DNA of 64,000 nucleotides from Chryseobacterium sp. FP211-J200 (lineage in GTDB: Bacteria; Bacteroidota; Bacteroidia; Flavobacteriales; Weeksellaceae), in NCBI RefSeq assembly GCF_001643375.1, contig NZ_LSHB01000044.1, forward strand, positions 1-64,000, given 5' to 3'. Position 1 is the stretch's first letter. Every line of letters starts with the position of its first letter. Made by a program: the position numbers and the translations under genes. The notes beneath the pieces were generated by a model. The model saw nothing but the letters and a program-made list of their open reading frames with translations. It did not search any database and was not told where the DNA came from. Below are positions 41,408-50,614 of this stretch, piece by piece.

Positions 41408-42838
41408 TTACTCAAGAATAAATTTCTTAGTAACCACTTTCCCAGATTTGGTTTTGAAAACAGCAAGATAAAAACCAGTATTCAGTTTATCAAGATTCAG
41501 TTTTCCAATTGACAAAAGGTTTTTCGATTCCAACAATTGTCTTCCGCTTGTATCCACAATCACCAGCGACTCAATCGATTCTTTTCCCAATTTATAATTC
41601 AAAGCTTTGTCTTTCACATAGATTTCGACTGAGTTATTTGAAGTTTCTGAAGTTGCCAAAACAGAACCTTTTGCCGTTTCTATAATAAATTCCAAACCGA
41701 GTTTTGCAAACTTAGCAGCGTGCGTTGCAGAATTACTACTTCTGGACAACGTATCATTGGCTGAATGGATATAAGGATTGGATTGCGAAAAAGAAGCTTC
41801 AAATGGAAAAGCCGCATCGTAACCATTTTGCGCCCAACTGAAATGGTCAGAGCATCCGTAATTACAAATCGTGTTTCCATAAGTGAAAGCGTGACTTCCA
41901 GTTTTGTTGTAATGCTCCATCAATTCTATCAAAAACAAATTAAGGTCATTGCTGTTATAAGCATCGGTTGAAATGTAAACATCACGATTAGAACCTTTAT
42001 AGTTGGTCATATCAAACTGCACATAAGAAACCACGTTTCTTCCGTTTGCAGCGTAATCCTCAGCTATTTCTGATGAACCAACCAGCCCAATTTCTTCTGC
42101 AGCATAGGCCATAAACTCAACGGTTCTGGCAGGTTTGTAATTGATGTTCAAAAGTACACGGATCATTTCTGTTACCGTAGCAATTCCGGAAGCATCATCA
42201 TCCGCGCCTGGCGCAACAGCCGTGTTGGAAATAGAATCCATATGACCGCCAACAATGATATATTCATTCGGCGTCGTATTTCCATTAATTGTAAAAACCA
42301 AAGAAGGCATCGGCGTTCCAACGTGGTTTACAATTCGCACAGAAAGGTCGGTTCTTCCCGTAGCTGCGATCAGACCTTCCCACTTTGTCTTCAAATCCTG
42401 AACAGAAGTCTGCGCCTGAGTGGTGTTATGACGTCTAGTTCCGTAAGCTTCCATTACCGAAATGTGCGCTTTGATATTATCCGCATTCACTTTTGCGATA
42501 GCAGAAGTTACCAATGCGTCCTGGTCAATGGTAAAAGCTAAAACTTTATTTGATTTTTTAGATTTGTTGATGGCCGATAACGCTTCCTGTTCGGAAGATT
42601 TATAAAGGTATCCAGGTCCGTGTGTGATAACATTATGATGAAGAAATTCTGCCGCTTTAGGGGAGAGATAAACCACAGATTCGTTGTCATTTGAACTGAT
42701 GATTTCAACTTCGGTCGGCATTTTTGATTTTAATTCCACTGCATTTTTGGCATCAGTTGTCGCGTAAAATTTTTCAGACTGCGCAAAAGCCTGATTGAAC
42801 AGAACCAAAGAAAATATCGAAAGTAATTTTAATTTCAT
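41408..42838 (-). CDS. Secreted M28 family zinc aminopeptidase with T9SS sorting domain
   Basis: 476 residues. Signal peptide KLLSIFSLVLFNQAFAQ. The peptidase domain (about 165-400) has the metal ligands in IVGGHMDSI (His, Asp), APGADDDASGIATV (bridging Asp), AYAAEEIGLVGS (catalytic Glu and Glu ligand) and VQFDM, as in other co-catalytic zinc aminopeptidases. A cysteine pair (NTICNYGCSDHFSW) near the final histidine is typical of secreted members. The last ~75 residues (IYVKDKALNYKLGKESIESLVIVDTSGRQLL ... TGFYLAVFKTKSGKVVTKKFILE) form a T9SS type A sorting domain. It likely digests peptides outside the cell. Confidence 0.92.
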   Translation of the reverse strand: MKLKLLSIFSLVLFNQAFAQSEKFYATTDAKNAVELKSKMPTEVEIISSNDNESVVYLSPKAAEFLHHNVITHGPGYLYKSSEQEALSAINKSKKSNKVLAFTIDQDALVTSAIAKVNADNIKAHISVMEAYGTRRHNTTQAQTSVQDLKTKWEGLIAATGRTDLSVRIVNHVGTPMPSLVFTINGNTTPNEYIIVGGHMDSISNTAVAPGADDDASGIATVTEMIRVLLNINYKPARTVEFMAYAAEEIGLVGSSEIAEDYAANGRNVVSYVQFDMTNYKGSNRDVYISTDAYNSNDLNLFLIELMEHYNKTGSHAFTYGNTICNYGCSDHFSWAQNGYDAAFPFEASFSQSNPYIHSANDTLSRSSNSATHAAKFAKLGLEFIIETAKGSVLATSETSNNSVEIYVKDKALNYKLGKESIESLVIVDTSGRQLLESKNLLSIGKLNLDKLNTGFYLAVFKTKSGKVVTKKFILE

Positions 42839-42990
42839 TGATAGTTGATTTTTTAACTTCTATTTCGGTAAAAATAATTAAATTCCTTAACTAATTAATC
42901 AAATCTTTATCATTTTGATTTTACAATAATTTGCAGATATGTTATGATGGAATTATTTTTGAATTGAATGATCATCAAAAATATTCTACT

Positions 42991-43533
42991 ATGAAAAAAT
43001 CATTTGTAAAAATAGCCGTTCCTGTCACTTTGGGAATTTTAGGATTGATCATTTTCAATTCTTGCTCGGCTGGAATTCCGGAAAAAGCGACTGCCATCCA
43101 GAATTTTGAAGCGGAAAAATACCTTGGAAAATGGTATGAGATTGCCAGATTCGATTATAAGTTTGAAAAAAATATGAATCAGGTGACTGCGACCTATTCC
43201 AAAAATTCGGACGGCACGATCAAGGTTGAAAACAAAGGCTATGATTATGTGAAGAAAGAATGGAAACAAAGTACGGGCGAAGCCAAATTTGTGAATGCTG
43301 AGAACGAAGCGAGACTGAAAGTTTCTTTCTTCAAACCATTTTGGGCAGGTTATAATGTCATAGATTTGGATGAAAATTACAAATATGCTTTGGTTGCAGG
43401 AAAAAATCTCGAATACTTATGGATTCTCTCTCGTGAAAAAACTATTCCTGAACAAATCAAAACCCGTTTTTTGGAAAAAGCGAAATCGGTCGGCTATGAC
43501 ACTTCGCAGTTGATCTGGGTGGAACAGAAATAA
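42991..43533 (+). CDS. Bacterial lipocalin (Blc-like lipoprotein)
   Basis: 180 residues from the ATG at 42991. A lipoprotein-type signal (VKIAVPVTLGILGLIIFNSCSAG) puts a lipidated cysteine near residue 25. The lipocalin signature KYLGKWYEIARFDYKFEKNMNQVTATYS (GxW motif) and later YKYALVAGKNLEYLWILSREKTI (TDY/R regions) are clear. Blc is an outer-membrane lipoprotein that binds fatty acids and lysophospholipids and helps maintain the envelope. The frame is open to 42931 but the signal sets the start. The following gap contains a type B repeat. Confidence 0.92.
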   Translation: MKKSFVKIAVPVTLGILGLIIFNSCSAGIPEKATAIQNFEAEKYLGKWYEIARFDYKFEKNMNQVTATYSKNSDGTIKVENKGYDYVKKEWKQSTGEAKFVNAENEARLKVSFFKPFWAGYNVIDLDENYKYALVAGKNLEYLWILSREKTIPEQIKTRFLEKAKSVGYDTSQLIWVEQK

Positions 43534-43588
43534 AGATACAAGGCAAAAGTAAAAATAATCAAGTGAAAAGATGTACAAAACCTCAATT

Positions 43589-43708
43589 TAGCCCCGATTG
43601 CAGCGGCATCCTTTTTTTGCATTGGCTTGAAAAAAGCGTTGGCAAAAAAAGATATAGCGGAAAGCGGGTTGGAAACCTGAACTGAAGCTGAAACGAGATG
43701 CTCCTAAA
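43589..43708 (+). repeat. Dispersed structured repeat, type B, copy 4
   Basis: TAGCCCCGATTGCAGCGG starts the unit and GCTCCTAAA ends it. CTTTTTTTGC and GCAAAAAAAG pair perfectly around a 23-base loop that has its own hairpin potential. The right arm after AAAGCGGG carries an extra stretch of about 20 bases compared with copies 5 and 8. It lies between the lipocalin and cbpA genes. Confidence 0.8.
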
Positions 43709-43789
43709 AGTCAGACCTTTAAATTTGTTTTCTGATGATAAAATAAGTAACTTAGAACTGTAAAAATCACAAATAAACCCACTGATAAT

Positions 43790-44701
43790 ATGGCATTTAT
43801 AGACTATTATAAAACACTGGAAGTAAGCAAAAACGCGTCTGCGGACGACATCAAAAAAGCTTACCGGAAACTTGCCAGAAAATACCATCCGGATATGAAT
43901 CCGAATGACAAGGAAGCGGAACGGAAATTCAAGGAACTGAATGAGGCAAATGAAGTTCTGAGCAATCCGGAGAATCGCGCTAAGTACGACAAATATGGCG
44001 AAAACTGGAAACACGGCGAGGAATACGAACGGGCACAACAACAGCAAAGACAGCAATATCAAGGCAGTCCTAGCGGTGGATTTTCGGGCGCAGATTTTGG
44101 TGAAGGGGAAGATTTCTCTGACTTTTTCCAATCGATGTTCGGCGGCGCTGGCGGTGGTTTTGGACAAAATTCCCGCGGCAGTGCAAGTGGAAAATTCAAA
44201 GGTCAGGATGTTTCGGCGGAACTGAACCTCAACCTGAGAGAAGCTGCAAAAACGCATCAGCAGACGTTCGACATCAATGGAAAGAAAGTGAGGATTACGA
44301 TTCCAGCAGGCGTTTACGATGGACAACAGATCAAACTGAAAGGCCACGGAAATCCAGGTATTAACGGTGGTCCGAATGGTGACCTTTACATTACGTTCAA
44401 TATTTCTGAAGATAAAGATTTCAAACGTGACGGCGATAATTTGAGAACTTCTGTTGATATCGACCTTTACACTGCGGTTTTGGGCGGCGACGCGAACATT
44501 GAAACGCTGGAAGGTTCTGTAAAACTGAAAGTGAAACCTGAAACGCAAAACGGAACAACAGTCAGACTAAAAGGCAAAGGTTTTCCGGTTTACAAAAAAG
44601 AAGGCGAGTTCGGAGATCTGTATGTGACTTACAACGTAAAAATCCCGACAAACCTGACTGACAAGCAAAAAGAACTATTCCAACAACTTCAAAATTCCTA
44701 A
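43790..44701 (+). CDS. cbpA: DnaJ-class co-chaperone without zinc finger (CbpA-like)
   Basis: 303 residues. The J domain (about 1-70: [34 protein letters not shown]) has an intact HPD. A Gly/Phe/Gln-rich linker (about 75-140) is followed by the two-lobed client-binding domain ([46 protein letters not shown] and [30 protein letters not shown]). The CxxCxGxG zinc repeats of DnaJ are missing, which defines the CbpA/DnaJB class. It stimulates DnaK and, in E. coli, also binds curved DNA. The next gene encodes the matching CbpM modulator. Confidence 0.93.
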   Translation: MAFIDYYKTLEVSKNASADDIKKAYRKLARKYHPDMNPNDKEAERKFKELNEANEVLSNPENRAKYDKYGENWKHGEEYERAQQQQRQQYQGSPSGGFSGADFGEGEDFSDFFQSMFGGAGGGFGQNSRGSASGKFKGQDVSAELNLNLREAAKTHQQTFDINGKKVRITIPAGVYDGQQIKLKGHGNPGINGGPNGDLYITFNISEDKDFKRDGDNLRTSVDIDLYTAVLGGDANIETLEGSVKLKVKPETQNGTTVRLKGKGFPVYKKEGEFGDLYVTYNVKIPTNLTDKQKELFQQLQNS

Positions 44702-45009
44702 TGATGAGCGAGAGAATATCCATAACAGAGGTCATCCAGATCTACAAAATTGATGACCATTTTCTGAACGAATTAATAGCTTCGGAATTGTTGCATCCTG
44801 AAACGGAAAACAGCATCCAATATATTATTTATGAGGAACTACCACACTTGGAAAGGTTTACGAATTGGCATTATGACCTGGAAATCAATCTTCCGGGAAT
44901 TGAGATCATCCATAAACTGTTGAACCAAATGGAAGATTTGAGAACTGAAAACCGAAGATTGTCAAAAATCTCCGGAAAGCTTACCAATTGGGAAGATGCG
45001 GAACTCTAA
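44701..45009 (+). CDS. cbpM: Chaperone modulator CbpM
   Basis: 102 residues. A MerR-like winged-helix part with 'ISITEVIQIYKIDDHFLNELIASELLHPE' opens the chain and a charged, probably coiled C-terminus (LLNQMEDLRTENRRLSKISGKL) closes it. CbpM inhibits CbpA by binding its J domain, so the pair forms a chaperone and its brake. The start overlaps the cbpA stop by one base (TAATG; a second ATG lies 3 bases on). The 3' end overlaps the convergent lipoprotein gene by 4 bases. Confidence 0.85.
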   Translation: MMSERISITEVIQIYKIDDHFLNELIASELLHPETENSIQYIIYEELPHLERFTNWHYDLEINLPGIEIIHKLLNQMEDLRTENRRLSKISGKLTNWEDAEL

Positions 45010-45617
45010 ACCGTCCATTGGTTATTAGCCATCGAAACCAAATAGTATTGATCATCAATCTTTTCGAAGATGAAAATTAAACTATTCCAATCCATATAAG
45101 AATACTCTACTGTCCCAGCCAGGTAATTTTCAACCGTTACTGCGTTGGGATATTTTTCTTTGATATTGTTCAGGCTGTTTCCTTTTCCTTCAAAATTAGC
45201 ATAGTTGATCTTTGCTTTGCTAAAGTCTTTTTTGAAAACCCAATCTTTAAAATAATCTTTTAGAGAAACGATGTAGATCGCACCGGAACCATCTTTGTGA
45301 CCGAAGGTGAACTTCTCATCGGAATCCACATATTTTTCGAAATCAGCTTTGGAAAAACTTTTGTCATTGTCCGACACAAAGCTGTACATAGAAAAGTGAA
45401 TACCTTTTTCCGGATGAATGTAATTTGAGAGTTTTGTATAATCCTTATTTTTCAGAACATCAATGATCTCATTATTAAGATTGATAATCGTTTTTTCTTC
45501 CGAATTTTCATCTTCAGCTAAATGTTCTGTTTTAACCTTTGGGATGATAGCCGTATTGGGATCAACTTTATTACACCCCATTATAATAGCTAAGAATATT
45601 ACTGCGTTGATTTTCAT
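45006..45617 (-). CDS. Hypothetical lipoprotein
   Basis: 203 residues. The N-terminus KINAVIFLAIIMGCNK has a lipobox cysteine at residue 15, so surface or periplasmic lipidation is predicted. The rest (NEIIDVLKNKDYTKLSNYIHPEKGIHFSMY and later DFEKYVDSDEKFTFGHKDGSGAIYIVSLKDYF) is a globular mixed alpha/beta chain that I do not recognise; NTF2/SnoaL-like proteins have comparable openings, but this is only a resemblance. It is convergent with cbpM and overlaps it by 4 bases. Confidence 0.72.
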   Translation of the reverse strand: MKINAVIFLAIIMGCNKVDPNTAIIPKVKTEHLAEDENSEEKTIINLNNEIIDVLKNKDYTKLSNYIHPEKGIHFSMYSFVSDNDKSFSKADFEKYVDSDEKFTFGHKDGSGAIYIVSLKDYFKDWVFKKDFSKAKINYANFEGKGNSLNNIKEKYPNAVTVENYLAGTVEYSYMDWNSLIFIFEKIDDQYYLVSMANNQWTV

Positions 45618-45833
45618 AATTTACTTTTAATCAAAAAAATTGCCATAGTTCTAAGACTTCCTTATCGAAACTGATTGGTCAAAAATACCTGAAAAAAAAT
45701 TAACAACCGTTAATCCATTTTATAATTTCTTATACACATTTCATAAAACAATATCATAATTATTAATAAGTGTAAATTATATTACGATAACCATAAATTT
45801 TTATTAAATTAGGTAATAATTAAAGCGTAGATT

Positions 45834-46274
45834 ATGAAACAGTTAATATCGCTGATTATATTGATTCATACTCAATTTCTCTATTCACAAACCTGTTCTA
45901 ATATTACCGCAACTGATATCTTTGGAAACACATCGGCACAGTTGAGCTGCGGAAATGGGGCTTGCGTAGAACTTACGACCAATGTTCCCAAAACATTCCT
46001 GACGACTTCTTACCAAGTTGCATCCCAAACTTATGCACCAGTAGTACCATTTGACCAAGGAACACCACTCAATGCCAAAACCGATGACGATTTTTCACAA
46101 ATCATTCCCCTGCCTTTTAATTTTTGTTTTTACGGAAACACTTACAAGAACATCGTTATCAGTACCAATGGACTTGTAACTTTTGACACGGCACAAGCTG
46201 GATTAGCCAGCAATCCGAATATATTAGCCGACACCCAAGCGCGCTTTTACAAAAAAACTCCATTTTTGGGGTGA
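45834..46274 (+). CDS. N-terminal fragment of T9SS type B gliding-associated protein (before frameshift)
   Basis: 146 residues. Signal peptide KQLISLIILIHTQFLYSQ begins the chain. The segment ends at a TGA (46272-46274) shortly after an A7 tract (46251-46257). The final in-frame residues TPFLG are the out-of-frame reading of DNA that in the next frame encodes NSIFGVMQDL, matching the usual sequence of this protein family. It is therefore most likely the first part of one gene whose remainder lies at 46271-49510. A single extra A would join them. Sequencing error, true mutation or programmed transcriptional slippage are all possible. Confidence 0.8.
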   Translation: MKQLISLIILIHTQFLYSQTCSNITATDIFGNTSAQLSCGNGACVELTTNVPKTFLTTSYQVASQTYAPVVPFDQGTPLNAKTDDDFSQIIPLPFNFCFYGNTYKNIVISTNGLVTFDTAQAGLASNPNILADTQARFYKKTPFLG

Positions 46275-49200
46275 TGCAAGATCTGATATTTTCCGAGACC
46301 GATGATTCCGAGATCTACTATACTGTTATCGGAAGTTCGCCTTGCAGGAAATTTGTTATCAATTATTACAAAGCAAGATTGACAGGTTGCACAGATACTT
46401 CCACTTTCCAAATTGTCTTGTCTGAATTTTCCAACGAAATAGATATCATCATTGAGAACAAACCACTTCCCTGCGCAACGGCACGTTTCAAAGAATCACT
46501 GATCGGAACTATGAATTCTGAAGGAGACGATGGTCTATCACCTCCAGGCAGAAACAGAGGCATCTGGCAATCCGGCAATGAAAGTTGGAAATTCAGTCCA
46601 GCAGGATCCCAGGTACAGCCAAGCATCACCTGGAAAAATTTAGCCGGTCAAACTGTCGGAAGTGGTGCAACCATCAACGCCTGTCCAACGCAGACAGATA
46701 AATATACAGTTACAGTTAACTATCTGGTCTGTGGATCAAATTTTACACTGAGCGATGATATAGACATCACCTACAGCACCGGAGGCAATTCACCAGTGAT
46801 CAATAGCCCGGTGAGTTACAGTCAAACACTTTGCGACAACAATGCAGACAACTCCGAGATTTTCGATTTTAAAACATTCGTTACGCCACTAATAACGACA
46901 GACCCTACACTTATGGTCAGATATTACGACACTATGTTGGCGGCTCAGGCTGGCGGCACAGGTATATCCACTATCAAAGGCGGCCAATATACAGTCTATG
47001 CGAGAGTCACCAATCCAAGTGGCTGTTTCTCTATTGGTGTAGTGAATATGGACATTACATTCTTGGAAAAAATAGAAGCAACTGACATCAAAAAACTATA
47101 TTGTTTCGATGGCAAAGAAGATATCACTGTAGACCTGAACGATATCTATCCAGATATGCTGATCACGCCCATTTCGGAGATCAAGACAGTTACTTTCTAT
47201 AAAACTCAGGAGGATGCTACCGTTCCGAACGAGAGCGAAGAGACTCCTGCTATTCAATCTCTCGAAGATGACGGCGACCTTGTGACCTATGTTTTTTATG
47301 TTCGATTCGAAAATGAGGATGGCTGTTTTACTGTGAAGAAAATAACAATTGAACTTCGAAATCCCATTGCCAATCAAAATCAGGACATCTGTGATTTTCA
47401 AAATGATGGAACAGAAAATGTCACCTTGAGTACTTTAAATGGTGCGATTGCCGGTAGTCAACCTGTGACGGTGAGCTATTTTATCAATCCAATAAATGCC
47501 AATATCAACTCAGGTCCCATTACGACGTATTTGCTTACGAACTCGAACTCACCCGCGATTATTTATGTCCGCCTGGATATGGTTGCAGATAATGGTGATT
47601 GCTTTCGAGTTTATCCAGTAACGCTGAACTTGATAGCCAGCCCAACGCTTACCAATGAGCTGGTGAATGTAAATCTTGGACGGATCTGCGACAACAACAA
47701 TGACGGCTCTGAAGCTTACGACCTGACACAGCATCAATCTCAGATCTATTCTGGACCAGAAACTTTTGGCTACAGTTATTATCTCAATTATAATCCGGCT
47801 AATGGAACATTTTCCAATGGAATTCCTGACCCAACAGCTTTTCTAATAAAAGAGAGCATAGAGGTTTATGTTAGAGTTTCAAGAGGCGCTTGTTTTGCCG
47901 TAGCAAAGATCAATATTAATTTTAGTTTTTTACCGGCTGTCATCATTAAACCTGCTACCATTGCAAAATGCGACAAAGGATACGACTACGGCGAAACCTA
48001 TGACCTCAATGATGCAAAAGCCGATATGTACATTGCGTCACAAAATACGGATACGTTAGCAGATATGGACGTGACCTATTATTCAACTAAAGAGGATGCA
48101 AATCTGGGAACACCAGTGATTTCCAATTTCCAGACCACTTACGTCAATACCATTACTTTCTGGGCAAGATTCGAATCCAAAAACACGCACTGTTTTTCTG
48201 TATCTTCTATCGTTTTGAAAACCTATTTCCCTCCGAAAGCGATACCTTCTACCATACAAGTTTGCGATAGCAATCTGGACAGCAATCCGGAAGTCAATCT
48301 ATTATCACCAGAATATACAAAAAATATGGTAAGTGAAACAGATCCTGAAAATCGCTTTATGTTTTTTCTGACAGAAGAGGATGTTACAAACAACAATCCT
48401 ATAAAAAATCCTGAAAACTTTTCACAGCTTCCTTTTCCAACTAGGATCTATGTTCTTGTAGAAAATCTGGCAGGCTGTTTTACTTTACCCTCCACTATTG
48501 ATTTTACGCTTGGAAATGTGGTTCCCGCAGATCAAGGCCCATTTTTGTTGTCACAATGTGATGTAGGCAATGACGGTAACGAAATCCTAAAGCTTGACCA
48601 ATTTGAAGATCAAATCTACACTTCCGCAGCTACGTATTCATACTATCCAACTTTAGAAGATCTGAATAAAAAAATAAATAAGATTGAAACACCGTCTGCA
48701 TACCCGTACGATAACAGTTTACATCCACCTGTCATTTTCATCAAAGTTGAAGATGTCAATTTCTGTCCAGCATTGGTGAAGATCAATATTGAACTAAAAA
48801 ATACGCCTATCTTTGAATTACCACCTTATTACTTTTGCCCAGGCGTCGGAATCAAAATAGCGCCTGACCTGTCATTTATAAATCCAGTAGAATATACTTG
48901 GAAAAATCCGGACGGAGAAATCATATCCAAAGATCTATTTATCGACAACATCAAAACCGAAGGTCAATATTCACTCACCATTCGTATTGCAAATAATTGC
49001 ACTTATACAGAATATTTTGATGTGATAGCCTATGAAGTTCCCATCATTACTCAACTGGTCGGCCTTTCCGCCACATCTTATCAGGTCATCGCAACAGGGA
49101 GCAGAAAAATAGTTTATTCTATTGACGGCATCAGCTGGCAAGACTCCAATATTTTTGAAAACATCACGCCTGGTCCTGTTAGATTTTATGTTCGCTTCGA

Positions 49201-49510
49201 AGATTCCGAATGTCTTGGCCTTACAAAAGACGGCCTTTCCGTAAACGTCATCAATGTCATAACACCGAATGATGATGGCGTGAATGACACTTGGACATTC
49301 AGGGACCTGGATGTTTTCAAAGATACGCCTTCCAATCTTAAAATATATGACCGAAACGGAATCATGGTTTATGAGCAATCCAGCACAAACAGTTTCATTT
49401 GGGATGGTAAATTCAATGGAAGAAGTTTGCCGACATCCAGTTATTGGTACATTATGATTCTGCCGGACAAAACAATTGATGGTTGGATTCTATTAAAAAA
49501 CAGAAATTAA
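46271..49510 (+). CDS. T9SS type B sorting domain protein, gliding motility-associated, main part
   Basis: 1,079 residues from a GTG that merely opens the frame; the natural start is in the preceding fragment. Seven tandem units of about 80 residues run from about residue 187 to 845. Each begins with a cysteine followed by an Asp/Asn-rich loop (LCDNNADNSE, ICDNNNDGSE, QCDVGNDGNE) and ends with a second cysteine (GCF-like: SGCFSIG, DGCFTVK), probably disulfide-bonded beta domains. A further Ig-like unit (WKNPDGEIISK) follows. The chain ends with the type B sorting domain (VINVITPNDDGVNDTWTF ... IYDRNGIMVYE ... WDGKFNGRSLPTSSYWYIM), used by SprB-like adhesins for export by the type IX system. 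Probable surface adhesin. Confidence 0.88.
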   Translation: MMQDLIFSETDDSEIYYTVIGSSPCRKFVINYYKARLTGCTDTSTFQIVLSEFSNEIDIIIENKPLPCATARFKESLIGTMNSEGDDGLSPPGRNRGIWQSGNESWKFSPAGSQVQPSITWKNLAGQTVGSGATINACPTQTDKYTVTVNYLVCGSNFTLSDDIDITYSTGGNSPVINSPVSYSQTLCDNNADNSEIFDFKTFVTPLITTDPTLMVRYYDTMLAAQAGGTGISTIKGGQYTVYARVTNPSGCFSIGVVNMDITFLEKIEATDIKKLYCFDGKEDITVDLNDIYPDMLITPISEIKTVTFYKTQEDATVPNESEETPAIQSLEDDGDLVTYVFYVRFENEDGCFTVKKITIELRNPIANQNQDICDFQNDGTENVTLSTLNGAIAGSQPVTVSYFINPINANINSGPITTYLLTNSNSPAIIYVRLDMVADNGDCFRVYPVTLNLIASPTLTNELVNVNLGRICDNNNDGSEAYDLTQHQSQIYSGPETFGYSYYLNYNPANGTFSNGIPDPTAFLIKESIEVYVRVSRGACFAVAKININFSFLPAVIIKPATIAKCDKGYDYGETYDLNDAKADMYIASQNTDTLADMDVTYYSTKEDANLGTPVISNFQTTYVNTITFWARFESKNTHCFSVSSIVLKTYFPPKAIPSTIQVCDSNLDSNPEVNLLSPEYTKNMVSETDPENRFMFFLTEEDVTNNNPIKNPENFSQLPFPTRIYVLVENLAGCFTLPSTIDFTLGNVVPADQGPFLLSQCDVGNDGNEILKLDQFEDQIYTSAATYSYYPTLEDLNKKINKIETPSAYPYDNSLHPPVIFIKVEDVNFCPALVKINIELKNTPIFELPPYYFCPGVGIKIAPDLSFINPVEYTWKNPDGEIISKDLFIDNIKTEGQYSLTIRIANNCTYTEYFDVIAYEVPIITQLVGLSATSYQVIATGSRKIVYSIDGISWQDSNIFENITPGPVRFYVRFEDSECLGLTKDGLSVNVINVITPNDDGVNDTWTFRDLDVFKDTPSNLKIYDRNGIMVYEQSSTNSFIWDGKFNGRSLPTSSYWYIMILPDKTIDGWILLKNRN

Positions 49511-49523
49511 TTCCAAAAAGCCG

Positions 49524-49531
49524 TAAATTTG
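49524..49531 (+). promoter_or_regulatory. -7 promoter element for the YpdA gene (leaderless)
   Basis: TAAATTTG matches TAnnTTTG and ends 4 bases before the ATG at 49536. Confidence 0.55.
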
Positions 49532-49535
49532 AGTT

Positions 49536-50498
49536 ATGAAATTATACGATGTTCTTATAGTTGGCGGAGGCCCAATCGGTTTAGCCAGCGCCCTGGAAGC
49601 GAAGAAAAATAATTTAAAATATATCATCATAGAGAAAGGAACGGTTGCGAACAGCCTTTACAACTATCCTTTATATATGACCTTCTTCTCGACGGCCGAC
49701 CGTTTGGAGATTGACGAGATCCCTTTCATTACCACCAAACCAAAACCCGGCAGACAAGATGCACTTGAATATTATCAGGGAATCGCGCGGCAAAAAGAAC
49801 TCAATATCAGACCTTACGAGAAAGTTCTGAATATTGAGAAATCAACCTTTTTTCAGGTCGAGACCAGTAAACAAATTTACTTTGCTAAAAACGTCATCAT
49901 CGCCACAGGTTTTTATGACATTCCGAATATGATGGACATTCCAGGCGAAGAATTACCAAAAGTAAAACATTATTATACAGAACCTTATCCTTACGCTTTT
50001 CAAAACGTTGTGGTGATTGGTTCCAGCAATTCGTCTGTAGATGCTGCTTTGGAAATCTACAGAAAAGGTGGCAACGTCACGATGATTGTCCGCAAAAATG
50101 AGATCTCACCAAGCGTCAAATATTGGGTCAAACCAGACATTGAAAACCGAATCAAAGAAGGCAGCATCAAAGCTTTCTTTGGCGCAGAGCTGCTCGAAGT
50201 GAAAGAAAATTCCGTCATCTTTAAAACTGAAACTGGCGAAACGAAAGAAATAGAAAATGACTTCGTTCTCGCAATGACAGGCTATTTACCAGATTTTAAT
50301 TTCCTGCAAAATATCGGCATCGATTTACAAAACGAATGTCTGAATCCAAATTACAACCCCGAAACAATGGAAAGCAATATCGAAGGAATCTATCTCGCTG
50401 GCGTTGTTTGCGGGGGAAAAGACACACATCTTTGGTTTATAGAGAATTCCAGAATCCACGCCAAACTAATCATCAAAAACATCATTGAGAAACAATAA
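49536..50498 (+). CDS. ypdA: YpdA family putative bacillithiol disulfide reductase
   Basis: 320 residues. FAD-binding Rossmann motif DVLIVGGGPIGLASALEA at the N-terminus, NADPH-binding motif NVVVIGSSNSSVDAALEIYRKGG near 150, and the final FAD motif IEGIYLAGVVCGGKDT with a C-terminal HLWFIENSRIHA. Flavoprotein reductases of this type (YpdA/Bdr) reduce oxidised bacillithiol with NADPH in Firmicutes; Bacteroidota carry close homologues. There is no CxxC pair in the NADPH domain, in line with the family. The TAnnTTTG-N4-ATG promoter suggests a leaderless mRNA. Confidence 0.9.
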   Translation: MKLYDVLIVGGGPIGLASALEAKKNNLKYIIIEKGTVANSLYNYPLYMTFFSTADRLEIDEIPFITTKPKPGRQDALEYYQGIARQKELNIRPYEKVLNIEKSTFFQVETSKQIYFAKNVIIATGFYDIPNMMDIPGEELPKVKHYYTEPYPYAFQNVVVIGSSNSSVDAALEIYRKGGNVTMIVRKNEISPSVKYWVKPDIENRIKEGSIKAFFGAELLEVKENSVIFKTETGETKEIENDFVLAMTGYLPDFNFLQNIGIDLQNECLNPNYNPETMESNIEGIYLAGVVCGGKDTHLWFIENSRIHAKLIIKNIIEKQ

Positions 50499-50614
50499 TT
50501 GATTATTAATAATGATAATTAAATTTTTGTCAATTATAATTTAATACCCATTTTAAGTTCCAAATGGTATCCTTTTTGTTTATATTCAGGCTGAAAAAAA
50601 ACACTAAGAATCCT

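Noticed and set aside
43583-44548. A 321-codon minus-strand frame opposite cbpA
   Set aside because: It overlaps the clearly identified cbpA J-domain gene and a type B repeat, with low-complexity Phe/Arg composition typical of antisense reading.
46830-48810. Tandem repeats as a possible CRISPR or DNA satellite
   Set aside because: The repetition is at the protein level with strongly diverged DNA; there are no conserved direct repeats with spacers.
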